Below are positions 8,420 through 16,928 of a stretch of DNA of 64,000 nt, in pieces. The stretch is from Opitutaceae bacterium. Lineage in GTDB: Bacteria > Verrucomicrobiota > Verrucomicrobiia > Opitutales > Opitutaceae. Below the pieces are notes generated by a model. The model made no database searches and had not been told where the DNA came from. It saw only the letters and a program-made list of their open reading frames with translations. The translations under genes were made by a program, and so were the position numbers. The stretch spans positions 186,001 to 250,000 of the forward strand of contig JANQRT010000022.1 in the NCBI GenBank assembly GCA_028284385.1, given 5' to 3'. The stretch's first letter is position 1; every line of letters begins with the position of its first letter.

Positions 8420-9229
8420 TTATTCGAAGCGTTTCGTGTAGGGGCAGGGCAATGACGCGCCGAATAGCGATCCTGAATTCTCGAAGCCGAGAGAACGATA
8501 CACTTCGTAAGACGGGTTCCCGGTTTCCGCGCAAATGACGATGTTCGGATTGCCCCCTTTTTCGAGGAGGTGATCGATGGCTTTGTAGAGCAGGTTCGAG
8601 CAGATCGCTCTTCTGCGAAAATCGGGATGGGTCTCGACGTCTTGAAATCTGGCGAGCGAGCGATCCGCGTTGAAATAAAGTCCCAGATCGCCGACCAGCT
8701 TTGCCCCGTTGAAGGCTCCCCACCAATCTCCATTTCCTCCTTCGCTAAGTTCTCGAAAGCTTTGGAACTTCCTTTCCAGGAATTCAAGGTAGGCTGGATT
8801 GTCGCCTTCTCCGAAAACCAACAGCTGTAATTCGACGACTGCCTTCCAGTCGGAATCGCTCTCGATGGTTCTTATGTCGATTTCCGCCGAAGTGGGGCGA
8901 GGAACGTTTAGTTTCCCAAGTTCCAACACTCTGTGGTTCGCTATGGAGAATCGGTTTTCCTTGAACGCTTCAATATCGCCTAGTTCGCTGGAATCCCAAC
9001 CAAAGGTCACGTGGTTGAAATCGGGGCCAAATTCGAGATCGAAAGCAGTGAGCCAGGAATTGAAATCCCCGCTTGCGGGAGCAGTCTTATAAAGTAGAAG
9101 ATTGCCCCAATGGTAGGTGGGATTGCTAGGCGTTCGAATTACGTAGTAGTCTTTCTTCTCTTCGATTTGCCCGCTTAGCTGATGGATCATGCACTCCGTG
9201 CGGTACCCTAGATTTTCAATCTCCCTCAT
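8420..9229 (-). CDS. GNAT-family N-acetyltransferase
   Basis: A 269-residue protein with an N-terminal domain (1-125) that includes DFNHVTFGWDSSELGDIEAF and a C-terminal GNAT domain. The acetyl-CoA-binding loop appears as DVETHPDFRRRAICSNLLYK, close to the family pattern V-x-P-x-x-R-x-x-G/A. The end, SYEVYRSLGFENSG, matches GNAT motif B. The first ATG at 9229 has GGGGAA just upstream. Substrate unknown. The two-domain layout recalls GNATs with an extra N-terminal pseudo-GNAT domain. Downstream 110 nt separate it from the aldo/keto reductase. Confidence 0.85.
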   Translation of the reverse strand: MREIENLGYRTECMIHQLSGQIEEKKDYYVIRTPSNPTYHWGNLLLYKTAPASGDFNSWLTAFDLEFGPDFNHVTFGWDSSELGDIEAFKENRFSIANHRVLELGKLNVPRPTSAEIDIRTIESDSDWKAVVELQLLVFGEGDNPAYLEFLERKFQSFRELSEGGNGDWWGAFNGAKLVGDLGLYFNADRSLARFQDVETHPDFRRRAICSNLLYKAIDHLLEKGGNPNIVICAETGNPSYEVYRSLGFENSGSLFGASLPCPYTKRFE

Positions 9230-9436
9230 ACTTTCCCCTTCATTGTGTATCAGCTATTCCACGTCAATAGCAGTGTGGTAACGATAGACAGTGACGATTT
9301 CGTTTTCGTCCCGCGTTTCAAGAATAATGTGACTCCGACTTCCGATAAACGTCGCTAGGAAGGCGCCGCTATGTCTTGGATGTATCCACGTTCTCGATCG
9401 CAATCTTCTCAGCAGGCACTGGAACTTCGAAGACTT

Positions 9437-11491
9437 TCAATTGATTCGATCCAGGGATCTTTCCAATCGGGAGAAAGCGCGGGCTCTACTCTCCGGATCT
9501 TGTATGGACTCCGCCAGTTTTAGAAAGCCGGCCGGGTCCTGTTTGATCTGCCTTTCCTGATGCATGAGATTTTCGATCGTCGCGTTCCGTAGCGAACTAT
9601 CCTTGATGTTCGAAACCCAGTTTAAGGCTCCCTTGCTGTCTAAATGGAGCCAGTCGTTGGTCAAGTTGTTCAGAATCCCCTTGCGGTTTTGAAAGTCGCC
9701 TCCGCTGGCGAAATAGTTCGCTGCGGATTCGATATCCAGGTGAGCCCAGCTGCGAGCAACTGAATAGGCTATGTCCGAGCGTGTCCGCTGTTCAAGGTTG
9801 GTTTGCTGCTCTAGCAGACGAATTGCCGCTTCCGGATCCTGATTGCCAATGCGATTAAACGTTCCCGTTATAATATCGTTTCTGGTCTGCAAATCCTGGA
9901 TGGAATTCGCGTATTCGATGGCCGCATTCGGATCTCCATGGGAAACGAGAGTATCGCCAATCGTTCTTTCGTAAGCGCGGCGGGTTTTCCCTTCGGGAAG
10001 ACTTTGAGCGAAGGCGCTCGCTCCTTCCATGTCCTGCCTTATCCAGGGACCAACCATTTGCTGTATGGCAAGTTCCCGTGTATTCGAATCTTCGTGACTG
10101 GCGGCCCAATCCACCAGTTCGTCGAAGCGATCCATTGGCCAGTTGCTCGCCACTTGCGAAAGAGCTTGCTGCAGGTTGTGCGGATTTTCGATCACTTTCA
10201 AAGCCTCGAGAGCGTCTTCCGGACTATTCTTCGTTTTGGCTCGAATGGCGTTGACCATCACCTTCTCGTACTCGTTTTGAGGAAGGTTCTTCTCCGACCA
10301 ATCCAAAGCGGCGTCCGCGTCTTCCCTGAGCCATCTTTGGGCGACGCGAATCATGATTTGATCTTTGGCGAAGGAGTCGGGCAACTGCTCTGCCAGAGGC
10401 AGGAATTCCTTTCCGAACTGGAATCGACTGGCGATGCGAATCATGTAATCGGAGTCGCCGATGTCGCCAAATTCTCCCTCAATCATGGCGATGGCCTCAT
10501 CGGGATTCGCCTTAAGAGCCTTGCTGAGGGCGTTTCCAACGATCCTTCCGCTAAGATCGTTGAACTCGTCAAACATATGCAGAGACGCTGAAAGAGCCTC
10601 TGCCGGATGATCGTTTGCCCAGCTCGAAATCACATAGCTTATGGCTTGCCCTTGGACTTGAGGGCTATCGATCAGGCTTGCCAGTTCGAGAGCGGTGTTG
10701 GGGTCTTCCTTGGCAAGCTCGCCTAGCATACGTCCCAGATTTCGGTTACGGTTGCCCTCCCAATCTCGATTGGCGATGGCTTCTCTGACTGTTTCTACGG
10801 TCACTTTTCCGAGGGGTTCCCGGCTGGAAAAATCGTATTTGCTTTTCAATAACTCGTTTATAGTCGCGTGCAGATTCGTATCGCCCTGATTTCGGGCTTC
10901 GTTTCGCAGGGCCACGTATCCATTCATCATACTGTAAGGAGATTCGCTAATTCGCTCTAGGAACCGACTCGCCTGATCCAACGACTTCCAGGCCATGGCG
11001 CTGACGATAATGGGAATGGAGCGCTCGATCGCATCGTTGGACGGGCTTTCATTGACGTAGGCAATGATGCCTTCCGGATCCTCATTCGCCCAGCGATACA
11101 ACAGCACATGGAGCACTTCATCCCAAAACTTGTCTCCAGCTTTCAGTATCATTCGATCCGCTACAGTCTTGAAATCCGTTAACGAGATGCGCCCCACTGC
11201 ATCATAGATCGGCAATTGGTCGATGATTGCCAGGGGATGGTCTTTTCTCGCTTCAAGAAGATCGTAGAAAGCCTCGATCGATAGGGTTGATCGCTGTTCC
11301 AGGAATCCGAATACATCGTCGGAAATCCTCTCCAAGTCGTCTTCTTGATCGGTATCGATAGGCAGCGTTAAATAGGAACTTTCCTGCCCTAGTTCTGATA
11401 AGGATAGACCTTTGCCGGTTCTGCTTGTCTGCCAGCCCAGAATGAAGCCGATTCCCGCGAGCGAGGCTACGATCAGAATTGGTAGTTTCAT
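9437..11491 (-). CDS. Exported or membrane-anchored helical-repeat protein
   Basis: 684 residues with an N-terminal hydrophobic segment (KLPILIVASLAGIGFILGW) and then an all-helical repeat array. Units of about 30-40 residues recur with a tryptophan, an acidic-proline pair and a small-residue helix: WANEDPEGIIAYV, WANDHPAEALSASL, WLREDADAALDWSE, WAHLDIESAANYF, WLHLDSKGALNWV. This pattern resembles TPR or HEAT-like scaffolds; no catalytic motif is seen. The start overlaps the stop of the upstream paralogue by 4 nt (ATGA), so the two are translationally coupled. Function unknown; a periplasmic scaffold role is inference. Confidence 0.85.
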   Translation of the reverse strand: MKLPILIVASLAGIGFILGWQTSRTGKGLSLSELGQESSYLTLPIDTDQEDDLERISDDVFGFLEQRSTLSIEAFYDLLEARKDHPLAIIDQLPIYDAVGRISLTDFKTVADRMILKAGDKFWDEVLHVLLYRWANEDPEGIIAYVNESPSNDAIERSIPIIVSAMAWKSLDQASRFLERISESPYSMMNGYVALRNEARNQGDTNLHATINELLKSKYDFSSREPLGKVTVETVREAIANRDWEGNRNRNLGRMLGELAKEDPNTALELASLIDSPQVQGQAISYVISSWANDHPAEALSASLHMFDEFNDLSGRIVGNALSKALKANPDEAIAMIEGEFGDIGDSDYMIRIASRFQFGKEFLPLAEQLPDSFAKDQIMIRVAQRWLREDADAALDWSEKNLPQNEYEKVMVNAIRAKTKNSPEDALEALKVIENPHNLQQALSQVASNWPMDRFDELVDWAASHEDSNTRELAIQQMVGPWIRQDMEGASAFAQSLPEGKTRRAYERTIGDTLVSHGDPNAAIEYANSIQDLQTRNDIITGTFNRIGNQDPEAAIRLLEQQTNLEQRTRSDIAYSVARSWAHLDIESAANYFASGGDFQNRKGILNNLTNDWLHLDSKGALNWVSNIKDSSLRNATIENLMHQERQIKQDPAGFLKLAESIQDPESRARAFSRLERSLDRIN

Positions 11492-13527
11492 GGTCCTGCC
11501 TCGTTTCGCCTTTCCATTTGGCTTCTATATCGACTCAAAGTCGCTTCAGCCTGCTCTCTGGTTTGGGGATCGCCAATCAGGCTAACGAGACTCTGGGTTT
11601 TATCCGGATCGCGCATGGCGAAATTCCAATTACTAGCCAGCGATTTAAGGATGGCGTCTCGATCCTCTGCGCGCTCGAAGGTATCGATTCGAGCGATCAG
11701 AGCTTCAGGGTTTTGGTGGGCCATGTTTTGCGAAATCGAGGTCAGAGCTTTAATTCTAATATCCTGGCTCTCGATTCCTTGGAAATACTCGAGCGTTCCA
11801 TCCAGGTCGTCGGACGACCATTGTCCGGCTATGCTCTGTACGAGATATCCAACGCGTTCGTCATCGTGGAAGATTTCGATGGCGGAACTGATTGCTCCTC
11901 GAGGATCCGATCGAGCCCATTGAGAGAACGCGTTTCGAGCGACGTTCATCGACGCGTTCTTGTCTTCGATCTGAATCGCGTATTCGATGGCTTTAATCGG
12001 GTCGACGCTGCTCAAGCTGTTCCCAATGGCGGACTGGAATTCGTTTTTCATCTCGCCTGGCGGCAAAGCGTCCGCAAAAAGTCGAGCCCCTTCCGAATCG
12101 GTATTCGCCCAATGATGACTAACCGCTTGTAGTCCTGATTCCATGACAGCTCGATCTTCGATTTTCAACGCCCAGTCCACAAACTCCATCAGATTGTTTC
12201 GTCCCCAGGATCGGGCTAGCTGCTGCATGCTGGAGATTTGGAGCTCCTTGGTTTCCAGCCTGTTCCAAAGCGCCATTACTCCCTCGGCGCCTTGGTCGCG
12301 ATAAGCGGAATCCATCATTGTCGGGATATAAGTCTGGACCTCCGAGCTTGGCAGGGAAGTGTTCATCCAATCCAGAGCCCCTTGCCAATCCAGATTCGCC
12401 AGGCGATCGATCTGGTTGCGGATTTTCTGTTCCCTCATCCTCGAGGCGGGGAGTTTTTCGAATTCCGCTACCAGTTGCTTGAGCTGTTCAGATCCAGCTC
12501 TGTGAAAGGACAGGTTGCGCAACACGCCAAGGAAATCTCCCTGACCCATGTTGTTCTTCATCCAGTTAAAGGTTTCGAGGGTTTCTTCGCCACGCGTTCG
12601 GCTGGCCAGCGTTCGCATGGCGTCTTGCATATCGTTTTTCGAGATGGAGCCGGATTCGAAAAGCGTCTTGAAATTCGAAAGACCGTCTACCGGATTCGAC
12701 CAACGCATCGAAGCCAGTCGTTTAAGCGTACGAGATCTTGCCAAGGGATCGGGTATTTGAGCTAGCCAGTCGATCGCCGCTGATGGGTCTTGCCTGAATT
12801 GAGCATTGAGCACGCTGTTAAACTGATTGATATCGGTCCTCCACAACTCGGCCTTCAACGCCTCTTCCATGGTTGTGATCTCCAAATTTCCACTACTGCC
12901 TCGCATTAGAGCATCGAGTCTCGGATCGCCTATGCCTCGAAAGGCTCCAAAGGCTCTTCGCTTGACTTGATCTGGTAGGCGATTGGCGTAGGCGTACGCT
13001 TCTTTGTAGTCCGCTTGAGCCCAGTAGCGAAAGGCTAGCGGGACTAGTGTCATAACCCGTCGGTCGCTCGATCTCGTTTTAAAATAGCTGAAAACCTCTC
13101 TAGGCTCGATGGTTATCCATTTTATGAGGACAATTAGTTTTAGAATGCTCCACTGGCCTCCACTCGAATCGAGCATCTGGTCCAATAGCGACTCGAACTG
13201 ACTGGGAGCGAGCCTATCCACCAACGCGATAGTGTAGTAGTGCGACTTGAAGGTGTCCCGTGTGGCATGGGCCTTGGCAATCAGGTCGAAGCAGGCGTAT
13301 GCGTCTAGCTGATTCGACGCGATTTGCGCTTCATTGTCGGACTCTGGCGATTCGAAGCTTGCTTCAGTCGATTGTTCCAGTGTATCCAGTTTTTGGTCAC
13401 TATCAAAGAAGCGACCAACCGCAAAGCCCGCTGCTACAACAAGAAGGCTTAAGGTCAGGGTATAAATTTTATAACGGCTAGTCTGTATTCCAGTCGACGC
13501 TCTCACACCTCGCACATCATAATCCAC
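11488..13527 (-). CDS. Exported or membrane-anchored helical-repeat protein, paralogue
   Basis: 679 residues, GTG start at 13527. A hydrophobic segment (IYTLTLSLLVVAAGFAVGRF, about residues 21-40) is followed by the same repeat type as its downstream neighbour: YWAQADYKEAYAYAN, FRQDPSAAIDWLAQIPDPLA, LANLDWQGALDWMN, HWANTDSEGARLFADALPPG, QWARSDPRGAISSA. The spacing of W, D/N-P/D and A-x-W is shared, so the pair arose by duplication. First gene of a two-gene operon. Proteins of this style are frequent in Opitutae genomes, often in tandem (established observation of the group; function unassigned). No ECF sigma factor lies next to it here. Confidence 0.85.
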   Translation of the reverse strand: MDYDVRGVRASTGIQTSRYKIYTLTLSLLVVAAGFAVGRFFDSDQKLDTLEQSTEASFESPESDNEAQIASNQLDAYACFDLIAKAHATRDTFKSHYYTIALVDRLAPSQFESLLDQMLDSSGGQWSILKLIVLIKWITIEPREVFSYFKTRSSDRRVMTLVPLAFRYWAQADYKEAYAYANRLPDQVKRRAFGAFRGIGDPRLDALMRGSSGNLEITTMEEALKAELWRTDINQFNSVLNAQFRQDPSAAIDWLAQIPDPLARSRTLKRLASMRWSNPVDGLSNFKTLFESGSISKNDMQDAMRTLASRTRGEETLETFNWMKNNMGQGDFLGVLRNLSFHRAGSEQLKQLVAEFEKLPASRMREQKIRNQIDRLANLDWQGALDWMNTSLPSSEVQTYIPTMMDSAYRDQGAEGVMALWNRLETKELQISSMQQLARSWGRNNLMEFVDWALKIEDRAVMESGLQAVSHHWANTDSEGARLFADALPPGEMKNEFQSAIGNSLSSVDPIKAIEYAIQIEDKNASMNVARNAFSQWARSDPRGAISSAIEIFHDDERVGYLVQSIAGQWSSDDLDGTLEYFQGIESQDIRIKALTSISQNMAHQNPEALIARIDTFERAEDRDAILKSLASNWNFAMRDPDKTQSLVSLIGDPQTREQAEATLSRYRSQMERRNEAGP

Positions 13528-13723
13528 TCACAGTAGTTCCACCGATTGTATGGATGCCGTAGCAGGCCAGATGTTCCAAGCTTTTTTCAGTAGGATAGCC
13601 AACTTTACTAGAGTTTGATATTGACCCTATTTCCCAAGTAACCAATGGACTGGTTTAAACCTGAGGGCGTGCTCTGCGGCGCCGCTTCCAAAAGGTAAGA
13701 ACAATTATTTTGGGAACACTAAG

Positions 13724-14281
13724 ATGGATGAGGATTTGCATTTAAGTTTGGAATCGCTCTATGCAGGACTGGACGAAATCAGAGAGTCGCCAAAAGATAA
13801 AGGCGTCGTTAACCTGGTGTTGCGTCGGCCTTCCAAGGGCGAACGAGAGATTCTGGAAGAAGCTGAAATCGATCTCGAAGAAGGCGTAGTCGGAGATTGC
13901 TGGAAGGAACGAGGGAGTCGAATGACGAAGGATGGATCCGCTCATCCCGAGATGCAGATAGCTGTAGCCAATTCCCGCGCCGTGGCTTTGGTCGCTCAGA
14001 GGGAAGACCGATGGGCCTTGGCGGGCGATCAGCTCTATCTGAATTTCGATATAAGCGAAAGCAATACGCCCGCTGGAACGCGACTGGCCATTGGATCCGC
14101 TGTCCTAGAGGTGACACCCGTTCCGCACAATGGGTGTTCACTGTTCGCCCAACGATTCGGCAATGACGCCATGAAGTTCGTCAATTCGCCTGAAGGCAAG
14201 GAACTGCATCTACGTGGCGTGAACACCAAGGTTGTCCAGCCTGGCCGTATTCGGAATGGCGATACGGTAGAGAAGGTGTAG
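13724..14281 (+). CDS. MOSC-domain protein
   Basis: A 185-residue single-domain MOSC protein. Visible features are the opening SLYAGLDEIRESPKDKGVV, the strand GVVGDCWKERG, an extended sheet region (QLYLNFDISESNTPAGTRLA) and the conserved cysteine in TPVPHNGCSLFAQRFG, the position that in molybdenum cofactor sulfurase-type proteins carries persulfide. The family moves sulfur or assists Moco enzymes such as YiiM and mARC. There is no molybdoenzyme nearby. It is divergent from the helical-repeat operon across a 196-nt gap and is followed by a REP pair. The role is inferred from the fold only. Confidence 0.85.
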   Translation: MDEDLHLSLESLYAGLDEIRESPKDKGVVNLVLRRPSKGEREILEEAEIDLEEGVVGDCWKERGSRMTKDGSAHPEMQIAVANSRAVALVAQREDRWALAGDQLYLNFDISESNTPAGTRLAIGSAVLEVTPVPHNGCSLFAQRFGNDAMKFVNSPEGKELHLRGVNTKVVQPGRIRNGDTVEKV

Positions 14282-14314
14282 GGCATTGTCAGGGTTCGTA
14301 TTCTAGTTGCATTT

Positions 14315-14407
14315 GGTAGGGACGACTGGTTCCGCCTTTGTCTAGGCTGCGGCGTGACGCGTCAGTCGTCCTTCTTTTTTTGGATGACTCAGCGAGTCAT
14401 CCCTACC
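14315..14407. repeat. REP pair (BIME) with GTAG heads
   Basis: Starts GGTAGGGACGACTG and pairs with CAGTCGTCC at 14363-14371, forming the first hairpin with a GTAG foot. After a T-rich spacer comes GGATGACTC-agc-GAGTCATCC followed by CTAC, the second REP in inverted orientation. Two further small palindromes follow (GCCTAC/GTAGGC at about 14415-14439 and GAGGC/GCCTC near 14469-14485), filling the convergent gap between the MOSC gene and the HTH-Clp_N gene. The T run after the first hairpin could serve as a terminator for the MOSC gene. Confidence 0.7.
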
Positions 14408-14495
14408 TGAAGTCGCCTACGGCCTGAGAAGCTGTAGGCGTTCCAAGCCGATATATCGGGATTCAGCGAGAGGCGGCTCTGCCTCGGCTATCGCC

Positions 14496-15146
14496 TTACT
14501 TCATGTATTTGACCTTGGTGAGGCCCTGGTTTTTAAGGAACTCGTAGCCGAAACCTTGCTTGGTCGAGAGCATTCCGAGGACGATGTGTTCGGGGCCAAC
14601 CCAGGTATGTCCAAGTTCTTTGGCTTCGGTGGTGGACTGCTTGAGAGCGAGCGAGGCGTTTTTAGTCAGCTCAAGCGTTTTGGTTCTCATCTCCAGATCG
14701 CGATCCATTTGGGCGATGAGTTCGTCGCGTATTACATTGGGCTCTAGGCCTAGTTCCGAGAAGAGCTTGAAGGCAACCGATTTGGGAGAGTAGAGAACGG
14801 ACAAGAGAATGTGCTCCTGGCCAACGTAGGAGTGGCCGAAATCGATCGCGAATTCACGAGCCTTCACCAGAGCCTGAATAGCGTTGCCAGTGAAATTCTT
14901 CGAATGCGACTTCACCTTGTTGAGCCAGCCTTCCACCCCATCTCTTCGGCCTGCGGTTTGAGACGCGGTTTCCGCCTCCAGAAAGTTCGCCAGCTCCCGT
15001 TCCGATATGAGCCACTTCCTTCCAATCTGAAGGCCGGGTAGGCGACCGTCCTTCAGAAACTTATAAACCGTGTTTTTCTCCAAACCCAGTTTGTCCGCGA
15101 CCCACTCCGGGTCTTTGTAATCAAGAAAGGGCTGCTCTTGGGGCAT
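14496..15146 (-). CDS. Excisionase-type HTH fused to a Clp N-terminal double repeat
   Basis: 216 residues. Residues 10-58 are a helix-turn-helix of the excisionase/MerR-like class (DPEWVADKLGLEKNTVYKFL, then GLQIGRKWLISERELANFL). Residues 85-205 contain two Clp_N repeats, each with the hallmark GHxxVGxEHI (GHSYVGQEHILLSVL and GHTWVGPEHIVLGML), as in the N-domain of ClpA and ClpC. There is no AAA+ ATPase part. In ClpC this domain binds adaptors and substrates, so the protein could be a DNA-binding regulator that interacts with Clp partners or senses the same ligands (inference). Three direct repeats lie just upstream and may be its own operator. Confidence 0.85.
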   Translation of the reverse strand: MPQEQPFLDYKDPEWVADKLGLEKNTVYKFLKDGRLPGLQIGRKWLISERELANFLEAETASQTAGRRDGVEGWLNKVKSHSKNFTGNAIQALVKAREFAIDFGHSYVGQEHILLSVLYSPKSVAFKLFSELGLEPNVIRDELIAQMDRDLEMRTKTLELTKNASLALKQSTTEAKELGHTWVGPEHIVLGMLSTKQGFGYEFLKNQGLTKVKYMK

Positions 15147-15181
15147 GCTCTAGCAAGAGAAGCCGCCCGAGCTTGTGTCAA

Positions 15182-15219
15182 CTAAATAGGCTAAAATGGC
15201 AAAGAATGCCCTAAAGTGG
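15182..15219. promoter_or_regulatory. Three direct repeats CTAAAnnGG, putative operator
   Basis: CTAAATAGG (15182-15190), CTAAAATGG (15191-15199) and CTAAAGTGG (15211-15219). The second and third are exactly 20 nt apart, about two helical turns. They sit 36-73 nt upstream of the HTH-Clp_N start codon; a TTGACA on the minus strand lies between them and the gene (around 15172-15177). The arrangement fits a binding site for an HTH protein at its own promoter (inference). Confidence 0.4.
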
Positions 15220-15276
15220 CTAGCGATTTACAGATTCGATCAGGACCAAGGACGGGAAAGAGGAGGCTTTCTCTCC

Positions 15277-15657
15277 TCAATTGTTTGCTTCCGAATTGAA
15301 GCGATGACACTGGTCGAGCGTCTGCTTGATGTCTTCGAGTCGACAGGGCTTTTCCAGTCTGGCGTGCGAAAGCTGATCCGCTCTTTCTAGCAAGCTCTTC
15401 TCTGCGCAGCCGGATAACACGATTCGCATCAAATCCGGGTATTCATCCTTTGCATACTCCAGAAGACTTAGCCCATTGAAATTGGGCATGCGTAAATCCG
15501 TTACCAGTAGGTCGCAGGCCCATTCATTCAGTACCTGCTTCGCCTCTTCGCCATCTTTAGCCGTCCGCGATTCCCAGCTCTCGTCCGCGTTTTCGAGAAG
15601 GGATTCGAAAATGCTTAGATTGTGTTCTTCATCATCGACAAAAAGGACTTTCGGCAT
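15277..15657 (-). CDS. Single-domain response regulator
   Basis: A 126-residue receiver domain with nothing attached. The acidic pair D8-D9, phospho-acceptor D54 (LLVTDLRMP), S82 (VLSGCAE) and K103 (RLEKPC) are all present, so it should be phosphorylatable. The sequence style (KVLFVDDEEHNLSIFESLLE and the RMPNFNGLSLLEYAK helix) resembles receivers of RpfG-type or hybrid-kinase systems. No histidine kinase or output gene is adjacent, so it is an orphan. It lies between the HTH-Clp_N gene and GH43, on the same strand as both but with gaps of over 130 nt on each side. Confidence 0.9.
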   Translation of the reverse strand: MPKVLFVDDEEHNLSIFESLLENADESWESRTAKDGEEAKQVLNEWACDLLVTDLRMPNFNGLSLLEYAKDEYPDLMRIVLSGCAEKSLLERADQLSHARLEKPCRLEDIKQTLDQCHRFNSEANN

Positions 15658-15793
15658 GGCGGACTAGGAGCATGAGGTTCAACTTTAGGAGACTGCTTTA
15701 GAACGGCTGCCAGCCGCTTGGGTTTACGAGGAAATGCGAACTAATTCCCTCTATCCGTTTGTGCGTAAATCGCGCCCCCCTACCGATTATCTC

Positions 15794-16822
15794 TTACTCG
15801 AAAGGAAGCTCTTCACCTAGTACCAATCGGTCTCCGGCGTCGGAGAGTTCGAAAAAGCGAGCCCTTTCCTCCGAGTTTCGATTGGGCTGATGCAGCGAAA
15901 GCATGAGTTTTCCATCGAAGGTTTTGAAAATCATGCCATGGCCGCCATCCTTCTTGAAAAGCGGTTCCTCGATTTGCTTCCAGGGGCCTTTGATACTTCC
16001 GGATTCCGAATAGGCCATACCAACCGCGTAGCGTTGGATGCCGAAGCTCGACCAGATCATAAGAAGTCGGTCGGCTTTGGTGCGATAGATGAAGGGGCCA
16101 TCGGTCACCCATCCGTGGCTTCGCTCTTCGACCGGTCTGGTTCCCACTTCCCTCAGGCTTCGAGACCAAGAAGCCTCGGTGGCGTAAAAAAGGAGCTCGG
16201 GTTGGGTAACGACGCTGGAAAGATCGGGTGTCAGTTGAACCAAATCCATGCTCCCGTCCACGATTTGCCACCATTCGTGGCAGAAAATCATGTAGGGGAC
16301 ACCGTCTTCTTCCCAAAGGGTGCCGTCCAATGACATCCAGTCCTGCGGCGTATGCGGGACGTTGGAGAAAGGCTTGAAAGGACCATCCGGACCATCCGCC
16401 ACCATGATCTGGGTAGCCCGCTTTATGTTTGGTCTGCGCTTGGGAGGGGTAGGGAGTGGGTTGTTCGAGGCGAAGGTTGCGAACAGGTAGTATTTCCCTT
16501 TGTATTCATGAACTTCCGGAGCCCAGATGGCGTCGGGTCCCCAAAAGCCGTCTGCGGTTTCGTAAACCGTAATCGGATCCTCCCAGCGTTGAAGGTCTTT
16601 GGACCGGTAGGCTCCGACGCCTCTCACTCGCTCCCCGTCTTCTCGGGTGACCATCATCGATGCGTAGATGTAGTAGGTTTTCGAAGGTTCGTGAGCTACT
16701 ACGAATGGATCGCGTATCCGAATTTCGGATCGCTTTCTCAGATTGTCTGAAGACTGATCAGCTAGCGCCATGCAAGGCAGGTTAAGAATGGCGAGGAAGG
16801 CTAGCTGCGAGGGTTTTATCAT
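15794..16822 (-). CDS. Glycoside hydrolase family 43-like, secreted
   Basis: 342 residues from the ATG at 16822, which gives a signal peptide (MIKPSQLAFLAILNLPCMAL, then ADQSS); an upstream ATG at 16882 would add a non-hydrophobic leader. A five-bladed propeller of GH43 type is indicated by IRDPFVVAHEPSKTYYIYAS (catalytic base Asp), FWGPDAIWAPEVHEYKGKYY, SLDGTLWEEDGVPYMIFCHE (general acid Glu) and TDGPFIYRTKADRLLMIWSS. Members cleave arabinan, xylan side chains or galactan. It is near GH42 but separated by an O-methyltransferase gene on the other strand, so there is no polysaccharide-utilisation operon here. Confidence 0.88.
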   Translation of the reverse strand: MIKPSQLAFLAILNLPCMALADQSSDNLRKRSEIRIRDPFVVAHEPSKTYYIYASMMVTREDGERVRGVGAYRSKDLQRWEDPITVYETADGFWGPDAIWAPEVHEYKGKYYLFATFASNNPLPTPPKRRPNIKRATQIMVADGPDGPFKPFSNVPHTPQDWMSLDGTLWEEDGVPYMIFCHEWWQIVDGSMDLVQLTPDLSSVVTQPELLFYATEASWSRSLREVGTRPVEERSHGWVTDGPFIYRTKADRLLMIWSSFGIQRYAVGMAYSESGSIKGPWKQIEEPLFKKDGGHGMIFKTFDGKLMLSLHQPNRNSEERARFFELSDAGDRLVLGEELPFE

Positions 16823-16928
16823 GGTCCTGAATCCGAATGCGCATTCGAAATGCGGGCAAGTGAAATAGTAGTTCGCTTCCAAAAGAAAATGGATTGCGAA
16901 GAATTCGGATTACTCTCCAATAGGCGGC

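Noticed and set aside
9254-9403. Possible 49-residue TTG-initiated minus-strand gene after the helical-repeat gene
   Set aside because: The translation looks protein-like (RSHIILETRDENEIVTVYRY) but there is no ribosome binding site and no family match; evidence too thin.
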